This document shows, in pieces, positions 49,451-59,365 of a DNA stretch of 64,000 nucleotides. The notes beneath the pieces were generated by a model. That model saw nothing but the letters and a program-made list of their open reading frames with translations. It did no database searches and was not told the DNA's origin. The first letter of the stretch is position 1. Each line of letters begins with the position of its first letter. The stretch lies in assembly GCF_003201205.1 (NCBI RefSeq), contig NZ_QICN01000012.1, positions 62,001 through 126,000 of the forward strand. Direction: 5' to 3'. The translations under genes and the position numbers were made by a program. The DNA comes from Sinimarinibacterium flocculans (GTDB lineage Bacteria; Pseudomonadota; Gammaproteobacteria; Nevskiales; Nevskiaceae).

Positions 49451-50614
49451 ATGATCAAACGCACCGCCATTCACGGCGCGCTGTCGGCAGCACTCAGGCG
49501 AAGCCGCGTCGTCGTGCTCGTGGGACCGCGCCAGTGCGGCAAGACCACACTGGCGCGCGAGCTCGTCGACGAAAGCTCGCCCAATTATTTCGATCTGGAG
49601 GACCCGGCCAGTCTCGCGCGCCTTGACGAACCGATGACGGCACTCGCCCCGCTCGAGGGTCTGGTCGTCATCGACGAAGTGCAGCGCCGTCCGGAGCTTT
49701 TTCCGGTCCTGCGGGTGCTGGCCGACCGCCGCCCCGCACCGGCACGCTTCCTGATTCTCGGCAGCGCGTCGGGCGACCTGCTGCGGCAAAGCTCCGAAAC
49801 ACTGGCCGGGCGCATGGAGCGCATCGTCATCGGCGGTTTCACGCTGAGCGAGCTCGGCGAGAAGGCCGAGCCCACGCTGTGGCGCCGCGGCGGCTTCCCG
49901 CTGGCCTTTCTGGCTCGCGGCGAGGCGGCCAGCACGGCGTGGCGCAAGAGCTTCATCCAGACCCTCCTGGAGCGCGATCTGCCGCAATGGGGCGTACGCG
50001 TGCCGGCCATCGCACTGCAACGGTTCTGGACGATGCTCGCGCACTATCACGGACAGACCTGGAACGCGGCGGAGCCCGCGCGCGCGCTGGGTGTCAGCGA
50101 GTCGACCGCAAGACGCTATCTGGACCTGCTGACCGACGCGTTGATGATCCGCCAGCTCCAGCCCTGGCACGCCAACATCGGCAAGCGGCAGGTCAAATCA
50201 CCCAAGGTCTACGTGCGCGACAGCGGCCTGCTGCATCTGCTCCTCGGCATCGATTCCGAGAAAGCGCTGCTCAGCCACCCCAAGCTCGGTGCGTCCTGGG
50301 AGGGCTTCGTCATCGAACAGGTGCTGGCCGCGGAACCGCACGACGAGGCCTGGTTCTGGGCCACGCATCAGGGCGCCGAGATCGATCTGATTCTGCGCCG
50401 CGGAGACAGCCTGCTCGGCGTCGAATGCAAGCGCGCGGACGCGCCGCGGCTGACGCCGTCGCTGCGCATCGCGCGCCAGGATCTCGGCCTGCGTCGCATC
50501 GCCGTGATCTACCCCGGCGACAAGGGCTACGCGCTCGCCGAGGGGATCGACGCCGTACCGCTGAAGCAGCTGGCCCGCAGCGAACCGCTGTTCGGCAAGT
50601 CCGGCCGCCACTGA
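49451..50614 (+). CDS. ATP-binding protein, AAA_14/DUF4143 family
   Basis: A 387-residue ATPase: Walker A VGPRQCGKTTLA near residue 25, Walker B LVVIDEVQRRPEL, an arginine-rich sensor region (LGSASGDLLRQSSETLAGR), then the DUF4143 C-terminal part with a winged-helix-like ALGVSESTARRYLDLL and a nuclease-like strand pattern GAEIDLILRRGDSLLGVECK. The E-I-D-x(n)-E-C-K pattern resembles the PD-(D/E)XK fold core. Found in many bacteria and archaea with unknown role. No partner gene is adjacent. Confidence 0.88.
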   Translation: MIKRTAIHGALSAALRRSRVVVLVGPRQCGKTTLARELVDESSPNYFDLEDPASLARLDEPMTALAPLEGLVVIDEVQRRPELFPVLRVLADRRPAPARFLILGSASGDLLRQSSETLAGRMERIVIGGFTLSELGEKAEPTLWRRGGFPLAFLARGEAASTAWRKSFIQTLLERDLPQWGVRVPAIALQRFWTMLAHYHGQTWNAAEPARALGVSESTARRYLDLLTDALMIRQLQPWHANIGKRQVKSPKVYVRDSGLLHLLLGIDSEKALLSHPKLGASWEGFVIEQVLAAEPHDEAWFWATHQGAEIDLILRRGDSLLGVECKRADAPRLTPSLRIARQDLGLRRIAVIYPGDKGYALAEGIDAVPLKQLARSEPLFGKSGRH

Positions 50615-50622
50615 GCGGCCGG
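50601..50622. terminator. hairpin between convergent genes
   Basis: CCGGCCGC-CACTGA-GCGGCCGG is a perfect 8-base stem; the DUF4143 stop codon (TGA) lies in its loop. It sits between the convergent DUF4143 and ABC permease genes. Confidence 0.5.
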
Positions 50623-50624
50623 CT

Positions 50625-51406
50625 TCAGCGCTTGATCTTGTAGCCGCTGCGGAAAATCCAGGTGATGCCGCCCAGGCATAGGGCGAGGAAGATGCCGATC
50701 ATCGCCAGGCTCATGCCGACACCAACATCGGAAACGCCGTAGAAGCTCCAGCGGAATCCGCTGATCAGGTAGACCACGGGATTGAACAGCGCGATCTCGC
50801 GCCAGATGCCGGGCAGCATCTCGATCGAGTAGAAACTGCCGCCGAGAAAGGCCAGCGGCGTGACGATCATCAGCGGCACGATCTGCAGCTTCTCCCAGCT
50901 CTCGGCCCAGATGCCGATGATGAAGCCGAACAGGCTGAAGCTGACCGCGGTCAGCACCAGGAAGGCCAGCATCCACAGCGGGTGCTCGATGCCGTAGGGC
51001 ACGAACACGCGCGCGGTCGCGAGAATCAGGCAGCCGAGCAGCACCGACTTGGTCGCCGCGGCACCAACGTAGCCGATGACGATCTCGGCGGTCGACACCG
51101 GCGCCGACAGCACCTCGTAGATCGTGCCGGACCACTTGGGCATGAAGATGCCGAAGGCGGCGTTGGAGATGCTCTCGGTCAGCAGGGTCAGCATCACCAG
51201 ACCCGGAATGATGAAGGCGCCATACGGCACACCGCCGATGTCGCCCATGCGCGAGCCGATGGCAGCGCCGAAGACGACGAAGTACAGCGAGGTCGAAATC
51301 ACCGGCGAGGCGATGCTCGACAGCAGCGTGCGGAACCAGCGCGCCATCTCGAAGCGGTAGATGGCCCGGACGCCGTGAATGTTGAAGTGCATCGGAGACG
51401 CAGCCA

Positions 51407-51407
<1 letters not shown>
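50625..51407 (-). CDS. ABC-2 type transporter permease
   Basis: A 260-residue membrane protein with six hydrophobic segments and the ABC2 family features [26 protein letters not shown] near the start and the conserved [17 protein letters not shown] before the last segments. Its ATG shares one base with the stop of the ATP-binding subunit gene upstream (TAATG), so the pair is translationally coupled. The pair is an exporter of the ABC-2/DrrAB-NodIJ type; substrate unknown. Confidence 0.92.
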
Positions 51408-52333
<926 letters not shown>

Positions 52334-52392
52334 GAAGGCTCCTGCACGGGCGCAGCGGATGGTCGACAGGCGCGAGCGGATTTCGACCGTGG

Positions 52393-53598
52393 TCAGCGCA
52401 AAGGTTCCGCAACCGGCTGCACACGCCGGCGGCCGGCGATTGTAAGCGCCAGCGCCGTCAGCGCCATGACTCCGAGCAGTCCGCCCACCGCGCTGAAGGT
52501 CGCATCGAAGCCGATCCCGGCGATCATCGGCTGGCTGAGCAGCGGCGACAGGAAGTGGCCGAGAAAGATGGCTGTCGTCAGCATGCCGGCCACGCGACCG
52601 CGCAGCGCCGGTGGCGCCAGGTGCATGGCCGTGCCCATCAGGTTCGGCATCACCGTACCCAGACCGAAGCCGAGCGTCGCCAGTGCCCCGGTCAGCGCGG
52701 CGAAGTCCGGCGCGCGCGACAGCAGCACGAATCCCGCCGCCATCAGACCGAAGCCGAAGGTGAAGCTGCCGGTCATGCCCAGGCGCGGGCGCAGGCGCGT
52801 GTAGGCGAGCCCGGCGAGTGCCGAGACCAGGGTCATCGTGCCGATCGCAAGCCCGGTGCGACTGGGGGCATCGATCCCCAGACTCGGCAGATGGAAGGGC
52901 AGTTGCGTCGGGACCAGGTAGAACGCCGCGCTATTGAGCACGGCCGCGGCCAGCAGCAGGCTCAGGGCGCTCCAGGTGCCGGGCGGCACGCGCGACGGCA
53001 CCGCGCCCGGCGGTGTGCCGGGCGACGGCGTCGATGCCGGACGATCCGGCTCCGCGAGCTGCCAGAGCACGGCCGGCCACAGCAGGAATGCCAGTGCGTA
53101 CACCGCGAACGGCGCGCGCCAGTGCCATTCGGCAAGCACGCCGCCGGCAGCGAGGAACAGCAGGCCGCCGAAGCCGGTGAACGCCGCCTGCAGCCCCATG
53201 AAGCGTTCGCGTGCCGCGCCGACGTAGTAGTCGCCGGCCAGTGCTGTCACCGCCGTCATGATGCCGGCGACGGCAACGCCGAGCAGCGCGCGCCCGGCGA
53301 GGATCGCGTGCAGGGAATCCAGCATCAGACCGGACATGCCGGCGACGCCGTAGAGCAGCACCGAGACGAGCAGCAGCGGCCGCCGGCCGAACCGGTCGGC
53401 GATCATGCCGGCGAGCGGTGCGCACAGCGCGATCCACAGCGCCGGGAACGTGACGACGAGTCGGGTCAGCAGGGCCGACTGCGGGGTGCCGGCGAAGTGC
53501 GACTCGATGGCCGGCAAGGCCGGCGACAGCGTCGCCGCCGCCATGATCGTCAGGGCACTGGCACTCAGCAGGGTCGGCGTGCGCCACCGCATGTTCAT
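52393..53598 (-). CDS. MFS transporter, drug-efflux-like
   Basis: A 401-residue permease with twelve predicted segments. MFS signature A is [14 protein letters not shown]; the pattern of the N-half ([23 protein letters not shown]) is that of drug:proton antiporters. It overlaps the FMN reductase stop by an ATGA (53595-53598) and is the third gene of the SoxR-facing operon: N-acetyltransferase, FMN reductase, MFS. ATG 53598 chosen; 53592 is an in-frame alternative. Efflux of redox-active or arylamine-type compounds is inferred from context. Confidence 0.9.
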   Translation of the reverse strand: MNMRWRTPTLLSASALTIMAAATLSPALPAIESHFAGTPQSALLTRLVVTFPALWIALCAPLAGMIADRFGRRPLLLVSVLLYGVAGMSGLMLDSLHAILAGRALLGVAVAGIMTAVTALAGDYYVGAARERFMGLQAAFTGFGGLLFLAAGGVLAEWHWRAPFAVYALAFLLWPAVLWQLAEPDRPASTPSPGTPPGAVPSRVPPGTWSALSLLLAAAVLNSAAFYLVPTQLPFHLPSLGIDAPSRTGLAIGTMTLVSALAGLAYTRLRPRLGMTGSFTFGFGLMAAGFVLLSRAPDFAALTGALATLGFGLGTVMPNLMGTAMHLAPPALRGRVAGMLTTAIFLGHFLSPLLSQPMIAGIGFDATFSAVGGLLGVMALTALALTIAGRRRVQPVAEPLR

Positions 53599-54143
53599 GC
53601 GAGCGCCTCCGCGTACGGTCGCGCGCGCCGTGCCTCGCGCAGGACCGCCGCCCACCAGTGCAGGCGCGCCAGCATCGTCGCCGCACTGCGCCGCGCACGG
53701 GCCGGATTGCGCAGGCAGCCATGCTCGTCGAACTGTTCGGCGGCGTTGGCGAAGCTGACCGCATCGCGCACGCCGACCGCGTGCAGTTCGGCGAACACCT
53801 GCCGCAACTGCTCGACGGCGCGGATACCGCCGGAGATGCCGCCATACGACACGAAGGCCACCGGCTTGGCTTGCCATTCGTCGTAGTGCGTGTCGATCAG
53901 GGCCTTCAGCGGCGCCGGATAGCCGTGGTTGTATTCGGGCACCAGCACGACGAAGGCATCGGCCGCGGCCAGCGACGCCGCGACATCGTCTTCGGCGGTG
54001 CGCGCGGGGTCGATCACGTCGACGGCGAAGCCGCCGTGGCGCGCGATCTCGCCGCGCGTCCAGTCCGCGATCGTGTCGCAGAAGCGGCCGGCGCGGGTGC
54101 TGCCGTAGATCAGTGCCAGCCGCAGCGTCTTGCGGGCGTTCAT
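53595..54143 (-). CDS. NADPH-dependent FMN reductase
   Basis: A 182-residue flavodoxin-like reductase. FMN phosphate-binding GSTRAGRFC near the N-terminus, VPEYNHGYPAPLKALID (the conserved P-E-Y-N) and VSYGGISGGIRAVEQLRQVF are all present. Such enzymes reduce flavins, quinones or azo compounds. It overlaps both neighbours by four bases (ATGA), so acetyltransferase, reductase and MFS exporter are made together. Confidence 0.92.
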   Translation of the reverse strand: MNARKTLRLALIYGSTRAGRFCDTIADWTRGEIARHGGFAVDVIDPARTAEDDVAASLAAADAFVVLVPEYNHGYPAPLKALIDTHYDEWQAKPVAFVSYGGISGGIRAVEQLRQVFAELHAVGVRDAVSFANAAEQFDEHGCLRNPARARRSAATMLARLHWWAAVLREARRARPYAEALA

Positions 54144-54994
54144 TGCCGTTCTCCTGTGGCGGTGCGCTCGATCATCGCGCGCCAGGACGGTTCGACCCTC
54201 AGCCCGAAGACCTCGGCCAGGGCCTGCTCGATCCCGTCGGCGTCGAGGCGATGGCGGGACAGCTCGCCGCCGCTACGCCGCACCGAAAGCGTCGCGTCGC
54301 GCAAGGCGTAGCGCGCTTCGGAAGTGACGCGCGCGACGATCAGCTGGTGACGGAAATGCGATTGCGGATGCGTCGAAGTGTGCCAGTTGTACAGCGCGTA
54401 GTCGGCGTCGAGCTGCGGCTCTTCGGTGAACTCGTAGACCGGCACCCAGTGTTCGTCGATGCGCGCCTGCAACAGCGTGCCGTGCGAGCCGTCGACGAAG
54501 CGATAGGCTTCGTGCGCACTGCGCTGCGCCGCGCGCGAGCGCAGGTTCAGCGGCGTCGTCGGTGTGCAGCTGCCGAAGCCGGCGTCGACCAGCCAGGCCT
54601 CGCCGTCGACGATCACCTTCAGAACCATGTGCGTGCGCGGCGTCGGCGGTGCATCGTCCGCCAGCAGCCAGCGCACGCGGGCGGCCAGACCCGTGACCTC
54701 GAAGCCCAGGGCCAGGAGCACGCGCCGCAGCAGGCCGTTCTGTTCGAAGCAGTAGCCGCCGCGACCGGCGTGCAGGAGCTTGGCATCGACCGCCGCGGGG
54801 TCGAGATCGACGCCGCGACCGAGCCGCACGTCGATCGCCTCGAAGGGAATCCGTGCGGGCTGGCGTTCGGCCAGCGCACACAGCGTCGCGAGCGTCGGCA
54901 CATGGGCGCCGGTGTAGCCGATGCGCGCAACGTAGGCGTCGAGATTCACGCTCGGCGGGAGAGCAGCGACAGGCGCCTGGAGTGCAGCGGCCAT
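54140..54994 (-). CDS. nat: arylamine N-acetyltransferase
   Basis: A 284-residue acetyl-CoA-dependent enzyme that acetylates arylamines and hydrazines. The Cys-His-Asp triad is visible: RGGYCFEQN (Cys82), THMVL (His122) and VDAGFG (Asp137). The conserved P-F-E-N near residue 50 reads P-F-E-A. Length is normal. It is the first gene after the SoxR-type promoter, with GGAGG before its ATG, and is translationally coupled to an FMN reductase. SoxR control is predicted from the DNA site. Confidence 0.92.
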   Translation of the reverse strand: MAAALQAPVAALPPSVNLDAYVARIGYTGAHVPTLATLCALAERQPARIPFEAIDVRLGRGVDLDPAAVDAKLLHAGRGGYCFEQNGLLRRVLLALGFEVTGLAARVRWLLADDAPPTPRTHMVLKVIVDGEAWLVDAGFGSCTPTTPLNLRSRAAQRSAHEAYRFVDGSHGTLLQARIDEHWVPVYEFTEEPQLDADYALYNWHTSTHPQSHFRHQLIVARVTSEARYALRDATLSVRRSGGELSRHRLDADGIEQALAEVFGLRVEPSWRAMIERTATGERQ

Positions 54995-55031
54995 GAGACC
55001 TCCGGGTCGGATTTGCGAATGGACGGCCGCG

Positions 55032-55062
55032 ACTGTAGAACCTCAACTTAAGTTGAGGTCAA
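55032..55062 (-). promoter_or_regulatory. SoxR-type promoter with 19-base spacer and soxbox
   Basis: On the minus strand TTGACC (55062-55057) and TACAGT (55037-55032) are separated by 19 bases, the over-long spacing characteristic of MerR/SoxR-activated promoters. The spacer holds most of a perfect 18-base palindrome CCTCAACTTAAGTTGAGG (55041-55058), matching the known SoxR site pattern. It drives the nat operon and lies just upstream of soxR. Confidence 0.9.
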
Positions 55063-55073
55063 CGGGTGTGGCG

Positions 55074-55532
55074 ATGAAAAGAATCGATCCCGAGGATTGG
55101 GGAAAGGAATTGACCGTCGGCGAGGTGGCGCGCCGCAGCGGCGTGGCCGTCTCCGCGCTGCACTTCTACGAAACGCGCGGGCTGATCCGCAGCCACCGCA
55201 ACCGCGGCAACCAGCGCCGCTATCCGCGCGAAGTGCTGCGCCGCGTGGCCGTGATCAAGGTCGCACAGCGTGTCGGCGTGCCGCTGGCGTCGATCAAGGC
55301 GGCGCTGGACTCGCTCCCCGACGGGCGTTCGCCCACCGCAGCCGACTGGGCGCGGCTGTCGCGGATCTGGCGCGACGAACTCGATGCGCGCATCGGCCAG
55401 CTGCAGCGCCTGCGCGACCAGCTCGACGGCTGCATCGGCTGCGGCTGCCTGTCGATCAAGGCCTGCCGTCTGCGAAATCCCTGGGACGAACTCGCCGAGC
55501 ACGGGCCGGGCGCTCACCTGCTCGAACCCTGA
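55074..55532 (+). CDS. soxR: redox-sensitive transcriptional activator SoxR
   Basis: A 152-residue MerR-family sensor. The helix-turn-helix and Y-E-T-R-G-L signature are at [26 protein letters not shown]; the [2Fe-2S] ligands are Cys120, Cys123, Cys125 and Cys131 in the exact C-x2-C-x-C-x5-C spacing. Oxidation of this cluster switches SoxR to an activator. ATG 55074 is chosen because it lies just after the soxbox; an upstream frame to 54993 would cover the operator. It is divergent from the nat operon; no soxS is present. Confidence 0.96.
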   Translation: MKRIDPEDWGKELTVGEVARRSGVAVSALHFYETRGLIRSHRNRGNQRRYPREVLRRVAVIKVAQRVGVPLASIKAALDSLPDGRSPTAADWARLSRIWRDELDARIGQLQRLRDQLDGCIGCGCLSIKACRLRNPWDELAEHGPGAHLLEP

Positions 55533-55678
55533 GCGGTCGCGCCACGCCGACAGGCGGCACCGGCCTGCGCCGCAGCCGACGACCGCCACGCATCGGCGGA
55601 GCAGTGGTGCCCGCAGCGCGGTGCCGGGCAGGCAAGGTATCGCCGTCCTTTTTCGTCTCGCGCCGGGAGCGCTGATCC

Positions 55679-56962
55679 ATGACCCCCGCCTATCTCGTCG
55701 GCCAGTTCGATCCGGCCCTGGTGCTGCTGTCCTATCTCGTTGCGGTGCTCGCCGCATACACCGCGATCGACCTCGTGCATCGCATCAGCCAGAACCGTGC
55801 CCGCGAAAAGCTGTGGCTGGCGCTCGGTGCACTGGCGATGGGGATCGGCATCTGGGGCATGCACTTCATCGGCATGCAGTCCTTCACCCTGCCGATCGCG
55901 CTGGGCTTCGATCCGGCGAAGACCGTGGTCTCGCTGCTCGCCGCCATCGCCGCCGCCGGTTTCGCGCTGTGGACGTCGAGCCGCGAGCGCATGGACAGGC
56001 GGGCGGCCGTCGTCGGCACCGTGCTGGTGGGTGCCGGCATCTGCGCGATGCACTACGTCGGCATGTTCGCGATGGAGATGCGGCCGGGGATCGACTGGCA
56101 CGCGGGTCTAGTGGTCGCGTCGGTCGCCGTTGCCGTCGCGGCATCGGGCGCAACACTCTGGGTCCTGTTCAGGCTGCGAGGCATCGCTCGCCGGCATCAG
56201 CTTCTGGCACGCTTCGGCGCCGCACTGGCCATCGGCCTCGCGGTCGTCGCCATGCACTACACCGGCATGGCAGCCGCCCGGTTTCCGGTCGGCGGCAGCA
56301 GCGGCGCGCTCGGCAGCCTGACCGGCCTGTGGGTGGTCTGGCCGCTGGCCGGCTTCGCGGCGGCGCTGGCGCTGATGGTCATGGCGCTGGCGGCCTACGA
56401 CATCCGTGCCCAGGCACGGGCCGCGGAGGCCCTGCGCCAGCGTGCGCTGGACGAGCGCGCGCGCATGCTCGCGCTCTACGACGAGCGCACGATGATGCGC
56501 AACCGCGCGTCGTTCCAGCAGGAGATCGTCGGCCTGATCCAGAACTGCAGCCGCAGCGACGGTCAGTTCGACCTGTTCTACGGCAGGCTGCGTTTTCCCG
56601 CCCTGCAGGACGACGAGTCCGTGCACGAGGCCATGCGCGTGATCGCCGAGCGGCTGCAGCCGTTGACGCGGTCGACCGATCTGCTCGCGCGCTACAGCAA
56701 GACCGAGTTCACGCTGCTGCGCCCGCGCCTGCATCAGGCCGACATCCCGCGTGCACTGCGCGATCAGTTGATGGCCGCCTGCAACCTGCCGCTGCAGGTG
56801 GGCGATCAGGTGGTGCAGGCGCAGGCCCATGTCGGCACCGGTAACTTTCCTGCCGACGGTCGCCATTCGCGCCTGCTGTTGCAGGCCGCCGCACGCAGCG
56901 ACGTGAACGCCACGCAGCTGCTGCCGGCGGTTCTCATCACGCGCGAGGAGGTCGCGGCCTGA
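55679..56962 (+). CDS. MHYT sensor protein with degenerate GGDEF domain
   Basis: A 427-residue membrane protein. The N-terminal MHYT domain shows the three hallmark repeats MHFIGM, MHYVGM and MHYTGM on successive membrane helices, thought to bind copper and sense diatomic gases. After a coiled linker (DERARMLALYDERTMMRNRASFQQEI) comes a GGDEF-like fold in which the signature is replaced by Y-S-K-T-E-F, so cyclic-di-GMP synthesis is not expected. No EAL domain follows. Probably a receptor or partner-binding protein. Confidence 0.87.
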   Translation: MTPAYLVGQFDPALVLLSYLVAVLAAYTAIDLVHRISQNRAREKLWLALGALAMGIGIWGMHFIGMQSFTLPIALGFDPAKTVVSLLAAIAAAGFALWTSSRERMDRRAAVVGTVLVGAGICAMHYVGMFAMEMRPGIDWHAGLVVASVAVAVAASGATLWVLFRLRGIARRHQLLARFGAALAIGLAVVAMHYTGMAAARFPVGGSSGALGSLTGLWVVWPLAGFAAALALMVMALAAYDIRAQARAAEALRQRALDERARMLALYDERTMMRNRASFQQEIVGLIQNCSRSDGQFDLFYGRLRFPALQDDESVHEAMRVIAERLQPLTRSTDLLARYSKTEFTLLRPRLHQADIPRALRDQLMAACNLPLQVGDQVVQAQAHVGTGNFPADGRHSRLLLQAAARSDVNATQLLPAVLITREEVAA

Positions 56963-56972
56963 GCCGCTCAGG
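56958..56972. terminator. short hairpin spanning both convergent stop codons
   Basis: CCTGAG-CCG-CTCAGG (56958-56972) contains the stop codon of the MHYT gene and that of the convergent apbE gene in its two arms. Confidence 0.35.
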
Positions 56973-57855
56973 ACCTGGCGATACTGCCGCCCAGCCGTAG
57001 CTGCGCGTCGACGATCAGGTAAGGCAGCCCCAGCGCCGCGAGCCATGCCGGGCCTCGTTCGGCACCGAGCAGCATTGCGCAGGTGGCGGCGGTGCCGGCG
57101 ATCAGACACTGGTCCGCCAGGACGCTGACGGCGGCGAGGCCGTCCACGGGCCAGCCGCTGCGCGGATCGAGAATGTGGCTGTAGCGGCGGCCGTCGCGCA
57201 CGAAACCCCGCTCGTAGTCGCCGCTCGAGGCGATCGCCCCGCGCACCAGCGGCACCGTCGCGATCGCCCCTCCGGCACGCGGATGCTGCACGCCGATCTG
57301 CCACGGCGAACCGTCGGCATGCGGTCCGACCACGTGGATGTCGCCGGACAGGTCGACCAGACCGTGGCGGACGCCGTGGGCCGCGAGCACGGCGGCGACA
57401 CGGTCGGCCGCGTACTCCTTGCCGAAACCGCCGAAGTCGATCTGCATCCCGGCCTGCGGCAAACGCAGGTACGGCCGCGACCACGTCACCCGATGCCAGC
57501 CGATCAGCGGCAGCAGCGCGTCGATCTCGGCCTGCGCCGGCACGCGCTGCGCCTTGAAGTCCCAGGCCCGCCTCAGGACACCGGACGTGATGTCGAACAG
57601 GCCGCCGCTCTGTTCGTAGGCGGTCGCGGCGTAGTCGAGCAGCGCGGCGGTCTCGTCGTCGACCTCGACCGCCTCGGTGCCGGCGGCGGTATTGATGCGG
57701 GAGACGATGCTGTCGTCGCGATACCGCGAATACTTGGTTTCGATGCGCAGCACCTCGGCCTCGCCGGCGCGCACGGCTTCGTCGCCGTCGGCCTGGACGT
57801 GCAGCGCGCACGGCCCGCCGAGCGCGGTGAAACGGTGGACGCGCAGCGGCGGCAC
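56968..57855 (-). CDS. apbE: FAD:protein FMN transferase (ApbE family)
   Basis: A 295-residue ApbE-type flavin transferase: KYSRYRDDSIVSRIN, GGLFDITSGVLRRAWDF, IDFGGFGKEYAADR, ASSGDYERGF, HILDPRSGWPV and the late AGTAATCAMLLG. ApbE attaches FMN through phosphodiester bonds to Ser/Thr of extracytoplasmic redox proteins. This copy has no visible signal peptide or lipobox, unlike most ApbE, so its location is unclear. It starts 7 bases after the DUF3570 gene and is last in the TlpA/DUF4266/DUF3570/ApbE operon. Confidence 0.9.
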   Translation of the reverse strand: MPPLRVHRFTALGGPCALHVQADGDEAVRAGEAEVLRIETKYSRYRDDSIVSRINTAAGTEAVEVDDETAALLDYAATAYEQSGGLFDITSGVLRRAWDFKAQRVPAQAEIDALLPLIGWHRVTWSRPYLRLPQAGMQIDFGGFGKEYAADRVAAVLAAHGVRHGLVDLSGDIHVVGPHADGSPWQIGVQHPRAGGAIATVPLVRGAIASSGDYERGFVRDGRRYSHILDPRSGWPVDGLAAVSVLADQCLIAGTAATCAMLLGAERGPAWLAALGLPYLIVDAQLRLGGSIARS

Positions 57856-57862
57856 CGCTCCC

Positions 57863-59068
57863 TCAGAACCGCTTGCCGAGCCGCAGGTTGAGGATCAGGA
57901 ACTCGACCAGCCCCGGGTTCTCGACCTCGACCGTGTCGATCGCGTAGCTGCCGTCGGCCTCGTACCACTCCGCGCCACCGCCGATCTCCCAGTCGCCCGG
58001 CAGCGCCTTGCGCAGATCGACGCGCACCGCGACCGCGCCGTACGGCGACAGCCGGTAGTCGCTCGACGCCAGGCCATCGCTGCGCAGGCTCTGGTAGTAC
58101 GGCGCGTAAAACGACGCCTGCGACTGGCTGTACCAGCGCAGCGACGGGGTCAGGCGCCAGCTCTCGGCCAGCATCTGGTGCCAGGCCAGTTCCAGCGTGT
58201 GCGCCTCGATGTCCCAGTCGTCGCGGTAGAAGCGGTAGTCGGCGTGCAGGGCCGCACCGATGCCGGAGAGATAGCGGCGCAGGCGCGCGCTGACGGTGAA
58301 CTGCTCGCGCTCGCCGGGCCGGCTGTCGGCGACCAGCGTCGGGCCGTCGGCGACGTACGCCCGCTTGTACGGGTCACTCAGGAAGCCGTCGTGCAGGCCG
58401 TAACTGATCGCGGTCTGCAGCACCGTCTTTGCATTGAGCACCCAGGACACGCCGGCGAACGCGCTGAGGCTGTCCTTGTCCGCCTCGGCGATCACGTCCG
58501 GACTGCTGGCGCCGCGCTCGGGCTCGATCTTGTCGTAGGAATAGCCGATGCCGCCGCTGATCGTGTGCGCCACACCCTGCGGCGTGTACTCGAACTCGAT
58601 GCCGCCGCTGGTGGCCCGGTAGTCGTCTTCCGTCGAGTAGCCGAGCGTCACGCCCCAGTCGATGCCCGCCAGCGGCAGGGCCCAGGACAGCTGCACGTCG
58701 GTGCGCTGTTCGCGGATGCTGGCACCGCTCATGACCTGCACCGGCGTGTCGTCGACGCCGGGCTGACGCGGCTGCACGTACCACGGCGACGCGCCGCTGA
58801 GCGTCTCGTAGGTCACGTTGGCGACGAAGGCCTGATCGCCCAGCGGTGCCGCCAGGCGGAACAGGTAGGTGTCGATCTCGTAGCGTTCGCTGTCCTGGCC
58901 GTTCGCCTCGCGGCTGCCAGGCAGGTCGGCCTCCTCGTAGCGCGAATACAGCAGATCGGTCTCGACCTGCGCCTGTGCGAGCCCCGGCAGCGCCAGCGCC
59001 GCGGCCGTCAGCGCCGACAGCGACGGTCCGGCTGCCGCCGGCCGCGTCCTGCGTTCGTCGTTCTTCAT
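57863..59068 (-). CDS. DUF3570 family outer-membrane-like protein
   Basis: A 401-residue exported protein: signal peptide (ALTAAALALPGLAQAQ end), then repeated amphipathic strands and an LGKRF terminal Phe, all consistent with an outer-membrane beta-barrel of the DUF3570 family. The segment MSGASIREQRTDVQLSW (about residue 113) is conserved-looking and includes an S-G-A-S tetrad resembling ApbE flavinylation sites (S/T-G-A-T/S). The upstream partner is a DUF4266 lipoprotein. Function is not established. Confidence 0.85.
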   Translation of the reverse strand: MKNDERRTRPAAAGPSLSALTAAALALPGLAQAQVETDLLYSRYEEADLPGSREANGQDSERYEIDTYLFRLAAPLGDQAFVANVTYETLSGASPWYVQPRQPGVDDTPVQVMSGASIREQRTDVQLSWALPLAGIDWGVTLGYSTEDDYRATSGGIEFEYTPQGVAHTISGGIGYSYDKIEPERGASSPDVIAEADKDSLSAFAGVSWVLNAKTVLQTAISYGLHDGFLSDPYKRAYVADGPTLVADSRPGEREQFTVSARLRRYLSGIGAALHADYRFYRDDWDIEAHTLELAWHQMLAESWRLTPSLRWYSQSQASFYAPYYQSLRSDGLASSDYRLSPYGAVAVRVDLRKALPGDWEIGGGAEWYEADGSYAIDTVEVENPGLVEFLILNLRLGKRF

Positions 59069-59135
59069 CGTCTCCCCACTGGATCGGACCCTTGCCTCAC
59101 CGCATCCCCACCGCCGCCCCGCAAGCGTCCGTGGC

Positions 59136-59363
59136 TCAGTTGCAGCCGCAGCCGCCGCCGCTCAGGGTGGCGCCGCCGCTGGCGGCCTCCTTGCTGAACT
59201 CGACGTGGCGCCGGTACGCGGCCTGCACCGGATCCGGCTCGAAGGCCATCTCCGCCCGTGCAAGATCGCCGCGTTGCCACGGCTGCACCGGCTCGATCGT
59301 CACGCAGGCGCTGCAGACCAGCGCGAGCGGCACCGTCATGGCACCGAGTATTGTCCGCTTCAT
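59136..59363 (-). CDS. DUF4266 family lipoprotein
   Basis: A 75-residue lipoprotein: signal with VCSA-Cys, then ARAEMAFEPDPVQAAYRRHVEFSKEAASGG and a glycine-rich end finishing G-G-G-C-G-C-N, the DUF4266 hallmark. I start at 59363, six bases after GGGGG; the ATG at 59369 overlaps the TlpA stop (ATGA) and is an alternative. It accompanies DUF3570, a thioredoxin and ApbE, a set I recall as recurrent. The Cys-x-Cys end could be a thioredoxin target or metal site. Confidence 0.83.
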   Translation of the reverse strand: MKRTILGAMTVPLALVCSACVTIEPVQPWQRGDLARAEMAFEPDPVQAAYRRHVEFSKEAASGGATLSGGGCGCN

Positions 59364-59365
59364 CC

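Noticed and set aside
49451-50614. DUF4143 ATPase as a toxin or defence gene
   Set aside because: No partner gene, no conserved defence neighbourhood and no nuclease motif clear enough to claim activity.
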